Of a DNA stretch of 43,543 bases, positions 27,101 to 35,423 are shown piece by piece; the first letter of the stretch is position 1; each line of letters begins with the position of its first letter. The translations under genes were made by a program, and so were the position numbers. The notes under the pieces were generated by a model. That model searched no databases, was not told where the DNA came from, and saw only the letters and a list, made by a program, of their open reading frames with translations. Origin of the DNA: Prolixibacteraceae bacterium (lineage in GTDB: Bacteria; Bacteroidota; Bacteroidia; Bacteroidales; Prolixibacteraceae); NCBI GenBank assembly GCA_003516705.1, contig DPCJ01000115.1, positions 1 to 43,543 on the forward strand, in the 5' to 3' direction.

Positions 27101-27737
27101 TTAGCGAAAAATAACCACTTGTATTCCCAAAACTTTTTAATGAATGAGAACCTGCCAAAACAACATGTTTTGACGAATAATTCCGGCGAATGGCATCTTC
27201 AATCTGCAACAAAACATCGGATTGAGATTCGATGCCGCACTTGTTAAAACGCCTGTCGAATTTATGTACCCACCAATATGTATCGAGTAAAATTACTACT
27301 ACATGTTCATCCAAAATAATTTCTTTTGGTCCCGGACAGGCAGCTTCAGGAAGATATACCGGCATTTCGAATTTCTCATGTAATTCAGTCTCCAACTGAA
27401 TGAGGAACTCCTTCCCGTTACCCTTGCCATTCAACCATTCTGCCTTTCCTGGAGCAATTAAAATTGGAATTTCAGAATCAGTACTATAAACAGTCAATTG
27501 TGGGTTTCCTTTGCTATTGATGGTATTTCCGGTAAATAAACAGGCAATGCTGTTTGATTCGTTCAATTGTTTTTGCCATTCGGCCCACAAAGAACTGTCG
27601 TTGAGTGCATCGTTTGTGTTACCAGTAATAAGGATGCTGAAACAATCAGTCTGCTGCGCATATATATTGCTACCAAAGAATAATATTCCAATGAACAGGG
27701 AATAAATGAAAGTATATTTTAAACTTGTTTTTCCCAT
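24168..27737 (-). CDS. Pseudo-phosphoesterase / kinase-like / Omp85-type barrel fusion
   Basis: A 1189-residue exported protein with three parts. (1) Residues about 28-330 follow the calcineurin-like phosphoesterase pattern, but the metal sites are changed: GN at 39-40 for GD, GNTIN at 70-74 for GDNIY, PGKAEW at 96-101 for PGNHDW, and SGGEANLQ at 260-267 for SGHxHxLQ. It is probably not a phosphatase. (2) Residues about 390-700 carry NDWDRHDDQW (553-562) and PRDRDQAFF (579-587), resembling the catalytic and metal loops of atypical kinase folds such as HipA or FAM20C. (3) Residues about 840-1189 are a BamA/TamA-like barrel ending in FSVNYQF. This arrangement is known in Bacteroidota as metallophosphoesterase/BamA-TamA proteins. 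It sits in the cyclase operon, 48 bases after the HD-PycTM gene. Confidence 0.75.
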   Translation of the reverse strand: MGKTSLKYTFIYSLFIGILFFGSNIYAQQTDCFSILITGNTNDALNDSSLWAEWQKQLNESNSIACLFTGNTINSKGNPQLTVYSTDSEIPILIAPGKAEWLNGKGNGKEFLIQLETELHEKFEMPVYLPEAACPGPKEIILDEHVVVILLDTYWWVHKFDRRFNKCGIESQSDVLLQIEDAIRRNYSSKHVVLAGSHSLKSFGNTSGYFSLKQWLLETPKTFFRKLPGTNIDNQHPDFRGFRNGVLSILEKYPDILYVSGGEANLQYFQYKKSHFVISGAWGKPEYVRKNLAEFGSSQTGFARLDFNANGECSVTFSSGTEVLFNKIIYNKTFSFEKKSTAENLLLPDSVSKIASSRYKISQSKYKWLGENYRDVWETPVKFPVFDIGSKNGGLKIIKRGGGQQTYSLRLEDASGAQYVLRSVDKNVDGALPKELRNTFAVDIVQDQISASNPYAAPVVARLASQTRVLQTNPEMFYVPDDPRFGIYRNDVANQLFLFEERPDKDFRINERTGIPVNVISTEDLVENITKNHNYTIDKNAVIRARIFDVLINDWDRHDDQWRWAGIEQNGKIIYKPIPRDRDQAFFLNEGILPWISARRWLLPKIQGFDEMTENINGQSFNARYFDRTFLINCSWSDWLSQIDSLKILLGNGNIDSAMLAFPPEVYSICGKETGKILKSRLDNLETMARKLYLSLAREVNIYGTNKNDSFEIIYGDEILLIRGYKILNNGERGDCFFDRKFIQDETKIINLYGLQGNDRFEKLGFSSRNIKLKIIGGEDNDEVVGFNLGVQECVSLYDKKNTIVSEGTQGRIKNKFDKELLKYDRKNFEYDIVYPGIYSGYNPDDGMYIGGGPIFTKYSRYQKRRYEIMGNYALATNSYNLLFNAYNSYPLRHVQINFNAGYNSSGYAGNFFGLGNETSWNSDEHNIYFYRLQMRRSFAQMDFLKWIDNNEVHKAGPGIRYLFADAEETPARFISLPSNGLNENDLLAHSYAGIYFKYILNTGTRQNGKAEKEFAGSTAFPTLGTQIKTQAGYFAGLNQQTDDFFKLSGDWITYLSFSQRPRVVYALRAGGEKLFGNYAFHEAAKLGNKENLRAYRETRFYGDASLYLNAEIRVRMKQFQTYLMNGTIGVLLFNDTGRVWLEGETSKRWHNGTGIGFWFSPFDMATLNVSYAISNEDQLVNFSVNYQF

Positions 27738-27785
27738 TCCTAAAAAACTTTTAACACAAGGAATTAATAGATGAATTCCATCACT

Positions 27786-28931
27786 TTAAATAAACACAAA
27801 CAAAAACGCGGCAACGGTGATTATCAGTCCAACCATAAAAACATTGTAAGCCCAGCGAAGCAATTTGTATTTTCTTGCCAAAACTATCCCGAGCGAATAT
27901 TGGTCTTTTGTGAGTGTTGAATACAAATACGGATTGTTGTCAATCATCTCACTTATCGCCTTCTCGTAATCTTCAGGTCTCATTTGATAAAAATTTCCAA
28001 AAAACAGCAAGTTCACTTTCTGCTGCTGAATATCGTCTTTTGTGAATTTTCTTTTTGAAATATATGGACGTGTTGAAAGTATGGCCAGCACAATTGTTGA
28101 TAAACTAAACAAAATGAAAATGACGGTGGGAATGATAATCGTTGACTCTTGTTTAAACTTACTCACCAGTGTAACCAGGGCAATCGAGATTATTATCCCG
28201 TTGAGTGAAATTAGAATATTCGATTTATTATCAGCAATCTGACTCAGGTTGATTTGGTTCCGGGCGGTGAGTTTAAACATAGAATCAACGCCGCGTGAAT
28301 ATGTTTTGGAGGAAATAGCCTTTTCTTCACGTTTTTTAATCTTTTCTTTTAATTGTTCCAAATTTTTGGCTTTTGTTTCGTTGAGTGTGCTTTTGCAATA
28401 ACCAGTGTAGAAAGAATGTTCTTCAAAAAACTGAACTGATTTTTTTTGGAATTCAGCCTTGCTCATTTTCCGGATTCCAGCATTTTTTTGTTCCTGAAAT
28501 AATTTCGTAGCCAGTTCGAAATAATTTTCTTGTCCCAAATGCATGAGGTCGGCATCGCACAAAACTTTTTCCGTTAAACAACCTGCATTTTGAGGATAAG
28601 TGGTGGCTAAAATACACGCACTAACTTTAGTTCTGAATTCAGAATCAACATTTTGTTGCGTTAGAAAATTGTCGGCTATTTTGGCACTTTCTGCTTCGTG
28701 CCCCTGATAAGTCTTTACATATCCCGTATCGTGAAACCAGGCAGCAATGCGCAAAACAACCATTTCTTCCTCAGAAAGTCTTTCGCCGGTGCCAATTAAA
28801 ACGGCATTTTCAACAACATTTTTTGTATGTTCCAGCGTATGATAGAAGTATTTTTCTGGTGTTTCCTTTTGTAATAGATTGGCAACAAATACCGCTGCAT
28901 CATTAAGAATTGTTTCATTTGTTTTCATCAT
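27786..28931 (-). CDS. HD phosphohydrolase fused to a Pycsar-type membrane effector domain (PycTM)
   Basis: A 381-residue protein. Residues about 20-190 are an HD domain: His31/His35 in FYHTLEH, His67-Asp68 in WFHDTGY, His78 in QGHEAES, and Asp126/Asp128 in LCDADLMH, so the metal-binding set appears complete. Residues about 212-381 match the PycTM (DUF5706) membrane module: MFKLTARNQINLSQIADNKS, helices at about 239-257 and 263-284, FFGNFY, and a last helix at 361-381. In Pycsar defence, PycTM-type effectors are triggered by a cyclic pyrimidine nucleotide and damage the membrane. The cyclase gene lies 4 bases upstream. HD-PycTM proteins also occur alone in Bacteroidota, so a housekeeping role is possible. 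Confidence 0.85.
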   Translation of the reverse strand: MMKTNETILNDAAVFVANLLQKETPEKYFYHTLEHTKNVVENAVLIGTGERLSEEEMVVLRIAAWFHDTGYVKTYQGHEAESAKIADNFLTQQNVDSEFRTKVSACILATTYPQNAGCLTEKVLCDADLMHLGQENYFELATKLFQEQKNAGIRKMSKAEFQKKSVQFFEEHSFYTGYCKSTLNETKAKNLEQLKEKIKKREEKAISSKTYSRGVDSMFKLTARNQINLSQIADNKSNILISLNGIIISIALVTLVSKFKQESTIIIPTVIFILFSLSTIVLAILSTRPYISKRKFTKDDIQQQKVNLLFFGNFYQMRPEDYEKAISEMIDNNPYLYSTLTKDQYSLGIVLARKYKLLRWAYNVFMVGLIITVAAFLFVFI

Positions 28932-28935
28932 GATA

Positions 28936-30258
28936 TTAATTAAAATTTTTCATGCTCTCTTCATTCAAAATATAAATTGAAAGTGTTTGGTTATACCCTT
29001 TAACCATTACTGGTTGCTGAGGGATAAAAACTACTTTTCCTTCAGACTCAAGCTGGTTAAATACCTGTTCCGAAATAGTTAACTGAGCATTGTAAGTTTT
29101 GTTGAGTTGTTCGATTCTTGACGCGATAATAACAACACTCCCTGTAATTGAATATTGTTTACGTATGGAAGAGCCAATGTTACCAATTACCGCTTGTCCG
29201 TAATGCAACCCAATTCCAATCCTTGTTTTTGGAATATTTCCTGCTTCATTTTCGCTTTTTACTTTTTCAATTATTTGCATGGCGGCTATTACGGCGTTTT
29301 GCGAAATATTACCAGCGGGCACGGGAGCACCAAAAGTTGCCATAAATCCATCGCCCAAAAACTGGTTGATTACCCCATTGTGTGTTTGCACAATGTCAAT
29401 CATAAAATAAAAGAGTTTATTCAGATAGTTTACCACTTCTTCCGGAGCATGGCTTTCAACATAAGGGGTAAAATCGCGGATGTCGAGAAACATAACACAA
29501 ACCATTTTCCGGGCACCGGATAGTTCATCCTTTTTCGCGAGGATACTCGCTGCAATCTGTGGTGAAATTTGCTGCCCAAACAGGTCGATAATTTCATTTT
29601 TCTCCTTAACGCTTTTCCAGGAAATTATCATTTTCTTTTTAATTAGATTGGCTACAAAACCAGCTGCAATCCCCGAGGTTATCAAAATTACACCCTGCCC
29701 CAGGTATTGCATCCCGGTTAAATCAGGGTGAAAGCGGTCAACCGGCACATTACTAAATTGGCTCGAATAATAAATTGAAATTGCAATAAATTCGAAAGCA
29801 GCCAAAATTCCGGTAAACACAGATAATTTCGTATCGAGGCGCAAAGTGGACAGAACAATAAAAATAAAATAGGTGAGAGTTGCCGGAGACTGCAGGATTA
29901 CCGTTTGATGGGTATATTCCAAAATAAAAATGAACAAAACTGAGAGCAGGCTGATTTCCGAAAAAACATTGAGATAGGCAAAAACATAACGGTACTTTAT
30001 AAACAATAAAATTCTTTTCCCTAAAAAATAGTGAATAAGAGTCTCGTAAAAAATAATTATAACGGTAAAAATTAAAATGGCATAAAGTGCAATCCGGGTG
30101 TTGAACAACGCAAAATATTGTTCGTTGTAGAAAAGATAAATAACAATCAGAAGAAAAGCTTCAAATGCCAAAAGCCCAATTAGCAGTAATGCCCGTAATC
30201 GTTCGCTTTTCGAAATCTCAATATTGAATAACTCATTAACAGATAATGTTTCTTTCAT
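28936..30258 (-). CDS. Membrane-bound class III nucleotide cyclase
   Basis: A 440-residue protein with six predicted helices (about residues 23-205), a linker helix and a class III cyclase domain (about 248-430). Asp259 (FLDIRDFT) and Asp303 (FLGDGF) are the two metal ligands, and Arg381 keeps the transition-state Arg. Three pocket positions differ from adenylate cyclases: Gln299 where the purine-binding Lys stands, Ser370 at the Asp/Thr site, and Ile377 where the family has the catalytic Asn of VN-x-ASR. So the product may be something other than cAMP or the activity may be low. Its neighbour is a PycTM protein. First gene of operon B, with an operator 65 bases upstream. Confidence 0.88.
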   Translation of the reverse strand: MKETLSVNELFNIEISKSERLRALLLIGLLAFEAFLLIVIYLFYNEQYFALFNTRIALYAILIFTVIIIFYETLIHYFLGKRILLFIKYRYVFAYLNVFSEISLLSVLFIFILEYTHQTVILQSPATLTYFIFIVLSTLRLDTKLSVFTGILAAFEFIAISIYYSSQFSNVPVDRFHPDLTGMQYLGQGVILITSGIAAGFVANLIKKKMIISWKSVKEKNEIIDLFGQQISPQIAASILAKKDELSGARKMVCVMFLDIRDFTPYVESHAPEEVVNYLNKLFYFMIDIVQTHNGVINQFLGDGFMATFGAPVPAGNISQNAVIAAMQIIEKVKSENEAGNIPKTRIGIGLHYGQAVIGNIGSSIRKQYSITGSVVIIASRIEQLNKTYNAQLTISEQVFNQLESEGKVVFIPQQPVMVKGYNQTLSIYILNEESMKNFN

Positions 30259-30322
30259 CTTATTTATGAATTACAATTTTCTTATCATTCTGAAATTGTA
30301 TGTTTTTATACAGTATGACAAA

Positions 30323-30353
30323 GTTTGTTAATATTAACTAACATACAAAATTA
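30323..30353 (-). promoter_or_regulatory. Palindromic operator 2 with nearby -7 element
   Basis: GTTTGTTAATATTAACTAAC at 30323-30342 differs from the perfect operator by one base. On the minus strand TAATTTTG at 30346-30353 matches the -7 consensus TAnnTTTG and lies three bases upstream of the palindrome, the same arrangement as at 23473. It precedes the cyclase gene in a 216-base gap after the DUF5686 gene. The rest of the gap is AT-rich with no hairpin I could support. Confidence 0.75.
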
Positions 30354-30474
30354 TTTATATTATTTTTTTCATCTATTCCATTTTATAACGAACTGATTGC
30401 AAGTAAGGCTACGATGTATTACTATTTTAAATTTGTAGAATCTCGAATTTATTGTGATATAAAATAAAAATCAT

Positions 30475-32922
30475 TTAAAAGCTCATTTCAGCCCTGAACC
30501 GAATACCACCCTTATCAGCAAATCCGCTACCAACGTATGTGTTAGTTAATTGGCGTACATATTCAATACGCAAAACTTTAAAAATATTGGTTATACCAAA
30601 CCCAATCTCAGCATAGGGTTTGTTTGATTCGTTAGAATAATATGAGGGCAAATCGAATACAGGTTGATAGGAGTTATTCAATTCCCCAATGTGACCCTTG
30701 AAAGAAACAATCTCATACAATTTTAATTTTCTAACCAGTGGAGCCCTGTTTAATAAAACACCTCCTCCGTTAACGTAGAGGTGTGCATTGGTATATAAAT
30801 TATGTGCGAAAGATGCAAAATGCAATAAGTTAAACCGATCTTTGGAATACCCAAGAGACATGGAACCTACTGGCTGGTCCAATAAGTCGTAAGGCGCATC
30901 ACCCATTAAATAACCGCCATTCAGCATATAATTCATAAATACCTGGCCTCTTGTTAACCTCCCTTGAACAGAACCATGAAACTGAGCGTATAATCCTGCA
31001 TTTTTAATCTTTTGACCGGGCAATAACGTTTGTCCAATGTCGAAACTCATATGTACTACTGGTATGTTGCCAATATAGTAAATGCGGTCGAAGTAAAATT
31101 TATCGTAAGGCTGCCCGAAAGCAAACCGGAGGTCCATTAATACACCGTAGTTTTTATAATGCTCATATTCCGTGTTATTCCGTATAAACCGCACCGCCTG
31201 GGTATTTGTACTTGACAACAAATACGGAGATACTTCCAAATGATTACCATTCAATGCATTATACTCAATTCTGATTTCAAAACTTTCTTCTTCTTTTAAA
31301 TATGGATTCTCTTCCCTGCTAGTGAACAAAGAAATAAAATTACCTGTGCCTTTGCTGTTGGGATTATATTTTATAAACCGGAGGAATTTTTCCTGTGAAA
31401 CCAAATTGTAGTCATTAGAATAGTTAAAACGGAGAATAAATTTATCCATTGTTTGCGGTTGATATACCAAGTTTGTTCCATATTTGAATTCTCTATTTCT
31501 GGTGCCATAACCTACAAAACCTCCAATAGAAAAATATCTAAACATTTTTTCACTGGTTCGTATTGGGATTGCGATGCGTTCACCTTCAATGGTATTGGTA
31601 CTATATAAATCATATACGGGCCCGATATCTATTATACCTTTATTAAAATAACTTGTTAATACCATTCCCCCGATTTTGTCAATACCCTTAACGACTTCAT
31701 GTTCTTTTATTTTATCGACACGAGAATAAGCATTTGCCAAAGATGAATCGAAGGCAAATTCGGGTCGCTGTTTCCATTCACGAGCCTTTATTCCATTTAG
31801 GCCTTCTGAGGCAGAGTATTGAATATACTTATTGATTAGCCAATTCCCTTTTTCTATATTATCTATTCGTTTAGAGCTGTAATTTGAAGCAGAATCTTTA
31901 TTTGACGTTAATGACAGGTTTACCCCAATATTTTGTGAGTTGTAAAACCAGTTACCGTCTGGAAGTTTTTTGTAACTAACCTGTCCTTTAAATCCATTTA
32001 CAAAGTTTAGGTTGGCTTTTAGATTGATGTAAACATCAATAGCAGTTAATGCAAAACTCCCGTCTTCTATCGTGAAATGCCCCGTAAAAAAAGGATCATA
32101 TTTGTTTTTTGGGGCGAATGAAAAATGATAATATTGGTTATTGTCGATCATAATACTGTCGTCAAGGTACAGATTGTAATGCAACAGGGCTGAATTGTTC
32201 AACGGTGAAATGAATCCACGATCCATTATATATATCTGATCTTTGTAGAAATCCAAATCCACAACAACTTTATCTACAATCATGCTCTCAATAGTTTGGT
32301 TTAATCTTGGGAAAATGCCATCCTTTTTGCTATAAACAACATTAACACTGTCGTTCGAAATAATTCGGGCTTGTTCGGAAAGGTACACCGGCGAAAATCG
32401 TAGTTTTTGATTGTCCGATTCTATTGTCACATCATCTAAATTACCCAACGACCGGATTATCTTTGAAAAGGTATCTACTGCGACATATACTGTTTTAGTT
32501 TCCAGTATCTTATATTCATTTACTCTTTTAATATTTTCTTTATTCTCATTTTTATGATTCAGAATTTGCTCAAACAACTCTTTTGCGCGCGAAATTTCGG
32601 GTTTTACCTGAACTTCGCCCAGCTCTTTGACATTCTCAATCAACGAAACTGAGATCGGCATTTTAGTTCCATTTTCAATTTTAATCTCCTTTTGAAAGTA
32701 GCCAACTGACGAAAAGCAAAGTGTATCTTTTTTCACTAACGGTAATTTGAAATCACCGTTCATATCTGAAATCGTCCCCTGATTTGTTCCTTTAAACCAG
32801 ATGTTTACAAATGGAATCGGTTCATTTGTTTTTTCATCGTACACATTTCCTGTAATTTCTTGTGCACTAACACTAAGAGCATAAAATGTAATAAAAAAAA
32901 GTACAAATATTTTATAATTCAT
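30475..32922 (-). CDS. CarboxypepD_reg / DUF5686 outer-membrane protein
   Basis: An 815-residue exported protein (signal ending SVSAQ). Residues about 21-105 are a carboxypeptidase-regulatory-like beta sandwich (ITGNVYDEKTNEPIPFVNIW and GDFKLPLVKKDTLCFSSVGY), the domain found at the front of SusC-like and related proteins. The rest is the DUF5686 region: SRAKELFEQILNHKNENKEN, a long soluble part, then a barrel-like C-terminus ending in RFRAEMSF. There is no TonB box or plug, so it is not a SusC porin. Its role is unknown. It is the last gene of operon C, 20 bases after the CDP-alcohol transferase. Confidence 0.82.
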   Translation of the reverse strand: MNYKIFVLFFITFYALSVSAQEITGNVYDEKTNEPIPFVNIWFKGTNQGTISDMNGDFKLPLVKKDTLCFSSVGYFQKEIKIENGTKMPISVSLIENVKELGEVQVKPEISRAKELFEQILNHKNENKENIKRVNEYKILETKTVYVAVDTFSKIIRSLGNLDDVTIESDNQKLRFSPVYLSEQARIISNDSVNVVYSKKDGIFPRLNQTIESMIVDKVVVDLDFYKDQIYIMDRGFISPLNNSALLHYNLYLDDSIMIDNNQYYHFSFAPKNKYDPFFTGHFTIEDGSFALTAIDVYINLKANLNFVNGFKGQVSYKKLPDGNWFYNSQNIGVNLSLTSNKDSASNYSSKRIDNIEKGNWLINKYIQYSASEGLNGIKAREWKQRPEFAFDSSLANAYSRVDKIKEHEVVKGIDKIGGMVLTSYFNKGIIDIGPVYDLYSTNTIEGERIAIPIRTSEKMFRYFSIGGFVGYGTRNREFKYGTNLVYQPQTMDKFILRFNYSNDYNLVSQEKFLRFIKYNPNSKGTGNFISLFTSREENPYLKEEESFEIRIEYNALNGNHLEVSPYLLSSTNTQAVRFIRNNTEYEHYKNYGVLMDLRFAFGQPYDKFYFDRIYYIGNIPVVHMSFDIGQTLLPGQKIKNAGLYAQFHGSVQGRLTRGQVFMNYMLNGGYLMGDAPYDLLDQPVGSMSLGYSKDRFNLLHFASFAHNLYTNAHLYVNGGGVLLNRAPLVRKLKLYEIVSFKGHIGELNNSYQPVFDLPSYYSNESNKPYAEIGFGITNIFKVLRIEYVRQLTNTYVGSGFADKGGIRFRAEMSF

Positions 32923-32942
32923 TATAATTCAATAATCTGCTA

Positions 32943-33533
32943 TTACTTTTTTCCCGATTTTATTAGCCAATACAAACCTTTCACACCTATTTTTATGTCA
33001 TCAAGTCGAAATAGTACAAAGATTTTTTCAATATAAGCCAGCAAACCCCATCCCACGGCGAGGTAAAACATCCATGTATAAAAGCCGAAAACAAAAAGTA
33101 TAAAAAAGAAGATACTTTGGACATAACCTGCCGAAACTGCTGAGTACAAATGCAAACCCGGAATTTTTCCAAAGCGGTAGAAAGAAACAAAATAGCTAAG
33201 AATGAATACACTGAGGAAAAGATACAAAAACCATGCGTGAGGTTCGATATCCACCCATTTAAAAATGAACAAACCAAGAATTGCCATTGCGTATGTACAA
33301 ATATCGGCGAGGTTGTCCAATGCTGCGCCAAAATTGGTTTGCAATTTGAAATATCGGGCAATATTACCGTCGAGTGCGTCGCTTATTAAACTTATACACA
33401 ATAATACCACAAACCAACTTTCACGACCGGTGAGTGCCATGAAAAGGATAACAGGAAATACTAAAAGACGGTATAAACTGATGAAGTTAGGAACGTTTAA
33501 AACACTTTCCCCTTTTATAATTATTTTTTTCAT
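32943..33533 (-). CDS. CDP-alcohol phosphatidyltransferase
   Basis: A 196-residue membrane enzyme. The full family motif D-x2-D-G-x2-A-R-x8-G-x3-D-x3-D is present: Asp52, Asp55, Gly56, Ala59, Arg60, Gly69, Asp73, Asp77 (starting SDALDGNIAR). It displaces CMP from CDP-diacylglycerol or a related CDP-linked donor onto an alcohol acceptor to make a phospholipid. Which head group (glycerol phosphate, serine, inositol phosphate or other) cannot be read. The CdsA and lipid kinase genes of the same operon could supply its CDP-diacylglycerol donor. Confidence 0.88.
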   Translation of the reverse strand: MKKIIIKGESVLNVPNFISLYRLLVFPVILFMALTGRESWFVVLLCISLISDALDGNIARYFKLQTNFGAALDNLADICTYAMAILGLFIFKWVDIEPHAWFLYLFLSVFILSYFVSFYRFGKIPGLHLYSAVSAGYVQSIFFFILFVFGFYTWMFYLAVGWGLLAYIEKIFVLFRLDDIKIGVKGLYWLIKSGKK

Positions 33534-33590
33534 TTTTATTTTTTTAGAAAACTAAACACAAGAATCAAGACAAGAACATAGTATCAAATA

Positions 33591-34703
33591 TTAAAGTGCT
33601 GAAATCATCGCCCCTTTTTCTTTTTGTGCAGCAAGGTTTTCGATAAAATATTCCAGCATTTTGTAAACTGAATTTTCACTTACTTCGTGACCAGCAGCCA
33701 TAAGTATATTGTCTAAGTTTTTAGTGTCGAACAGCAAATTCGTGTCAATGTAATTTTCGGTAAAAGTCATGCCTGCGGCAATTATTCGTTCCAATGCGTT
33801 CATTTCTTCGCGTTCTAACTGTCTTTCAGGAACAATATTTATAGGTAATAACTCGCTAATGCTTTTTATGATATGAATGTTTTTTATCTGATTTTTGGCA
33901 ATGAAATTCATTATTGTCGGTACATATTTGACTTCCACCGTCCGTATTAGATAATTCACAACCGTGTCGATTGGAATTAAATTCTGGGTTGACGTGGGAC
34001 TAACATGTACCCGCACTGTTTGATTAGGGTGACGAAACGCCAAACTGTGCATCCGTTTTGCAAAATCGAAAATTCCGTAATCGGTTTTTGTTACACCTGT
34101 TTTATTATCGCCAACCACTTGTGACAAACGAATAACATGTCCGTTCATCGCATCTTTTTCTATGTGTTCTTTGACAATATTCTCGGCAATGCGCTTCGAT
34201 TGTTCATAATAATTTCGAAAGTTTTCAATGCCTTCGTTAGGGTAGAATTTCTCCTCGAAACGTCCTGTAAATCTTCCGCAAGAATAAGCCGTTCCGATAA
34301 AAAAGAAGCGCGAATTTTCAGTTGCATATTTCGAAAATACATTTAATGAGTTTTCGGTACCCCCAACATTGGTTCCAAATATCTCGTCTTTCGATTTTAA
34401 ATCGAATTTCAAACTAGCTGCAAAATGGAAGTAGTCCACATCTCCGCTAAATATTTTCTCCAACTCTTTCGATGGAATCAAAAAATCTTTATGTAATAGC
34501 GAGTAGGCAAATACTTTCAGGTTTGTGGTATTTACATACGCTCCATCATTAATTTCAGTTAGAGCTTCTTCCATTCTTTCCTTTGGCGAAGATTTTACAC
34601 CTGGTCGAACCAAGGCAATAACTTTATACTTCAGCTCTAATAATTTATAGATGAAATTGGAAGCTACATAACCATTTGCTCCATTGATAATAATTGTTTT
34701 CAT
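33591..34703 (-). CDS. Extended SDR, thioester-reductase-like (NAD_binding_4 type)
   Basis: A 370-residue NAD(P)-binding protein. The cofactor motif GANGYVAS is at residues 8-15, and the catalytic YxxxK is Tyr166-Lys170 (YYEQSK). LVRPG followed by KERMEEAL, YFHFAASLKFD and FFFIGTAYSCGR resemble the NAD_binding_4/thioester reductase group, which reduces acyl thioesters to aldehydes or alcohols, for example in fatty acyl-CoA reductases. A reductase of acyl chains would suit its place between a lipid kinase and a CDP-alcohol transferase, but an epimerase or sugar dehydratase cannot be excluded. It ends 57 bases before the transferase gene. Confidence 0.7.
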   Translation of the reverse strand: MKTIIINGANGYVASNFIYKLLELKYKVIALVRPGVKSSPKERMEEALTEINDGAYVNTTNLKVFAYSLLHKDFLIPSKELEKIFSGDVDYFHFAASLKFDLKSKDEIFGTNVGGTENSLNVFSKYATENSRFFFIGTAYSCGRFTGRFEEKFYPNEGIENFRNYYEQSKRIAENIVKEHIEKDAMNGHVIRLSQVVGDNKTGVTKTDYGIFDFAKRMHSLAFRHPNQTVRVHVSPTSTQNLIPIDTVVNYLIRTVEVKYVPTIMNFIAKNQIKNIHIIKSISELLPINIVPERQLEREEMNALERIIAAGMTFTENYIDTNLLFDTKNLDNILMAAGHEVSENSVYKMLEYFIENLAAQKEKGAMISAL

Positions 34704-34738
34704 AATGTTTTTTTGTAGTCTGTTAATAAAATATCAGC

Positions 34739-35413
34739 TTATAGAAAAAGCACCAAAACCATCACCACGTTTAACGGAATAGTGAGGTTATCAGAGCCGC
34801 GCCAGCTAATCAATTCAGCTAGTGTCCCAGTTAAGGCTATTATAAAAGCCAAGAGAAATGTTTTTAAATCGAAAACTTTAAAATGAAAATAAAATGCAAT
34901 TATGCTGATAATAAAACTGGATGTAAAAAACGCTCCCGAACCCAAATATGTTTTTGTCAATTTGCGACCGAAAACATTTATTTTTCCGTTATAATTCTCA
35001 ATATTAGCACCTAGTACTGCTGCCATCGGGTCGCTGATTGCAAGTATTAACATGGGTAGAATAAATACAAACTTATTGTCAGATAAATCAGAAATTAGAA
35101 ATGTGATATAAATCGAGAGCGGCAATAAATAACTCCCCATCGATTTACGCTTGATGTCATGAATTGATTTTAATTGTTTAATCTGATGCGTAATAAGAAG
35201 TACAGCAAAAAATACGCTCGCCAAGATTAACACGTACCAGTGCGATGAAAAAATATAGGGAAATGGGACTACTGCAAGTGTTGCGGTAAAGTGTGCAAAT
35301 TTCCGTGTGAATTCGCCTTTAACTTTGAGGCGCCTATAGTTTAATTCGTTGAAAATCAATAAAAGGCTGATTCCAACCAAATAAACAAATGAAAGTATAA
35401 TTGTATTTACCAT
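34739..35413 (-). CDS. Diacylglycerol/polyprenol kinase-family protein
   Basis: A 224-residue membrane protein with about seven helices. Motifs of the CTP-dependent dolichol/diacylglycerol/phytol kinase family are in order: RKFAH at 37-41, SDPMAAVLG at 127-135, GRKLTKTYLGSGAFF at 149-163 and ELISWRGSDNLTIP near 200-213. It would phosphorylate a membrane alcohol, giving phosphatidate if the substrate is diacylglycerol. CdsA next door uses phosphatidate, which supports that substrate by context. It starts 10 bases after cdsA. Confidence 0.82.
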   Translation of the reverse strand: MVNTIILSFVYLVGISLLLIFNELNYRRLKVKGEFTRKFAHFTATLAVVPFPYIFSSHWYVLILASVFFAVLLITHQIKQLKSIHDIKRKSMGSYLLPLSIYITFLISDLSDNKFVFILPMLILAISDPMAAVLGANIENYNGKINVFGRKLTKTYLGSGAFFTSSFIISIIAFYFHFKVFDLKTFLLAFIIALTGTLAELISWRGSDNLTIPLNVVMVLVLFL

Positions 35414-35423
35414 TTCATTTTTT

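Noticed and set aside
23530..30258. The cyclase operon as part of a classic phage-defence island
   Set aside because: No restriction, toxin, transposase or integrase gene is near, and the shared operator ties it to envelope genes; defence remains possible but is not supported by context.
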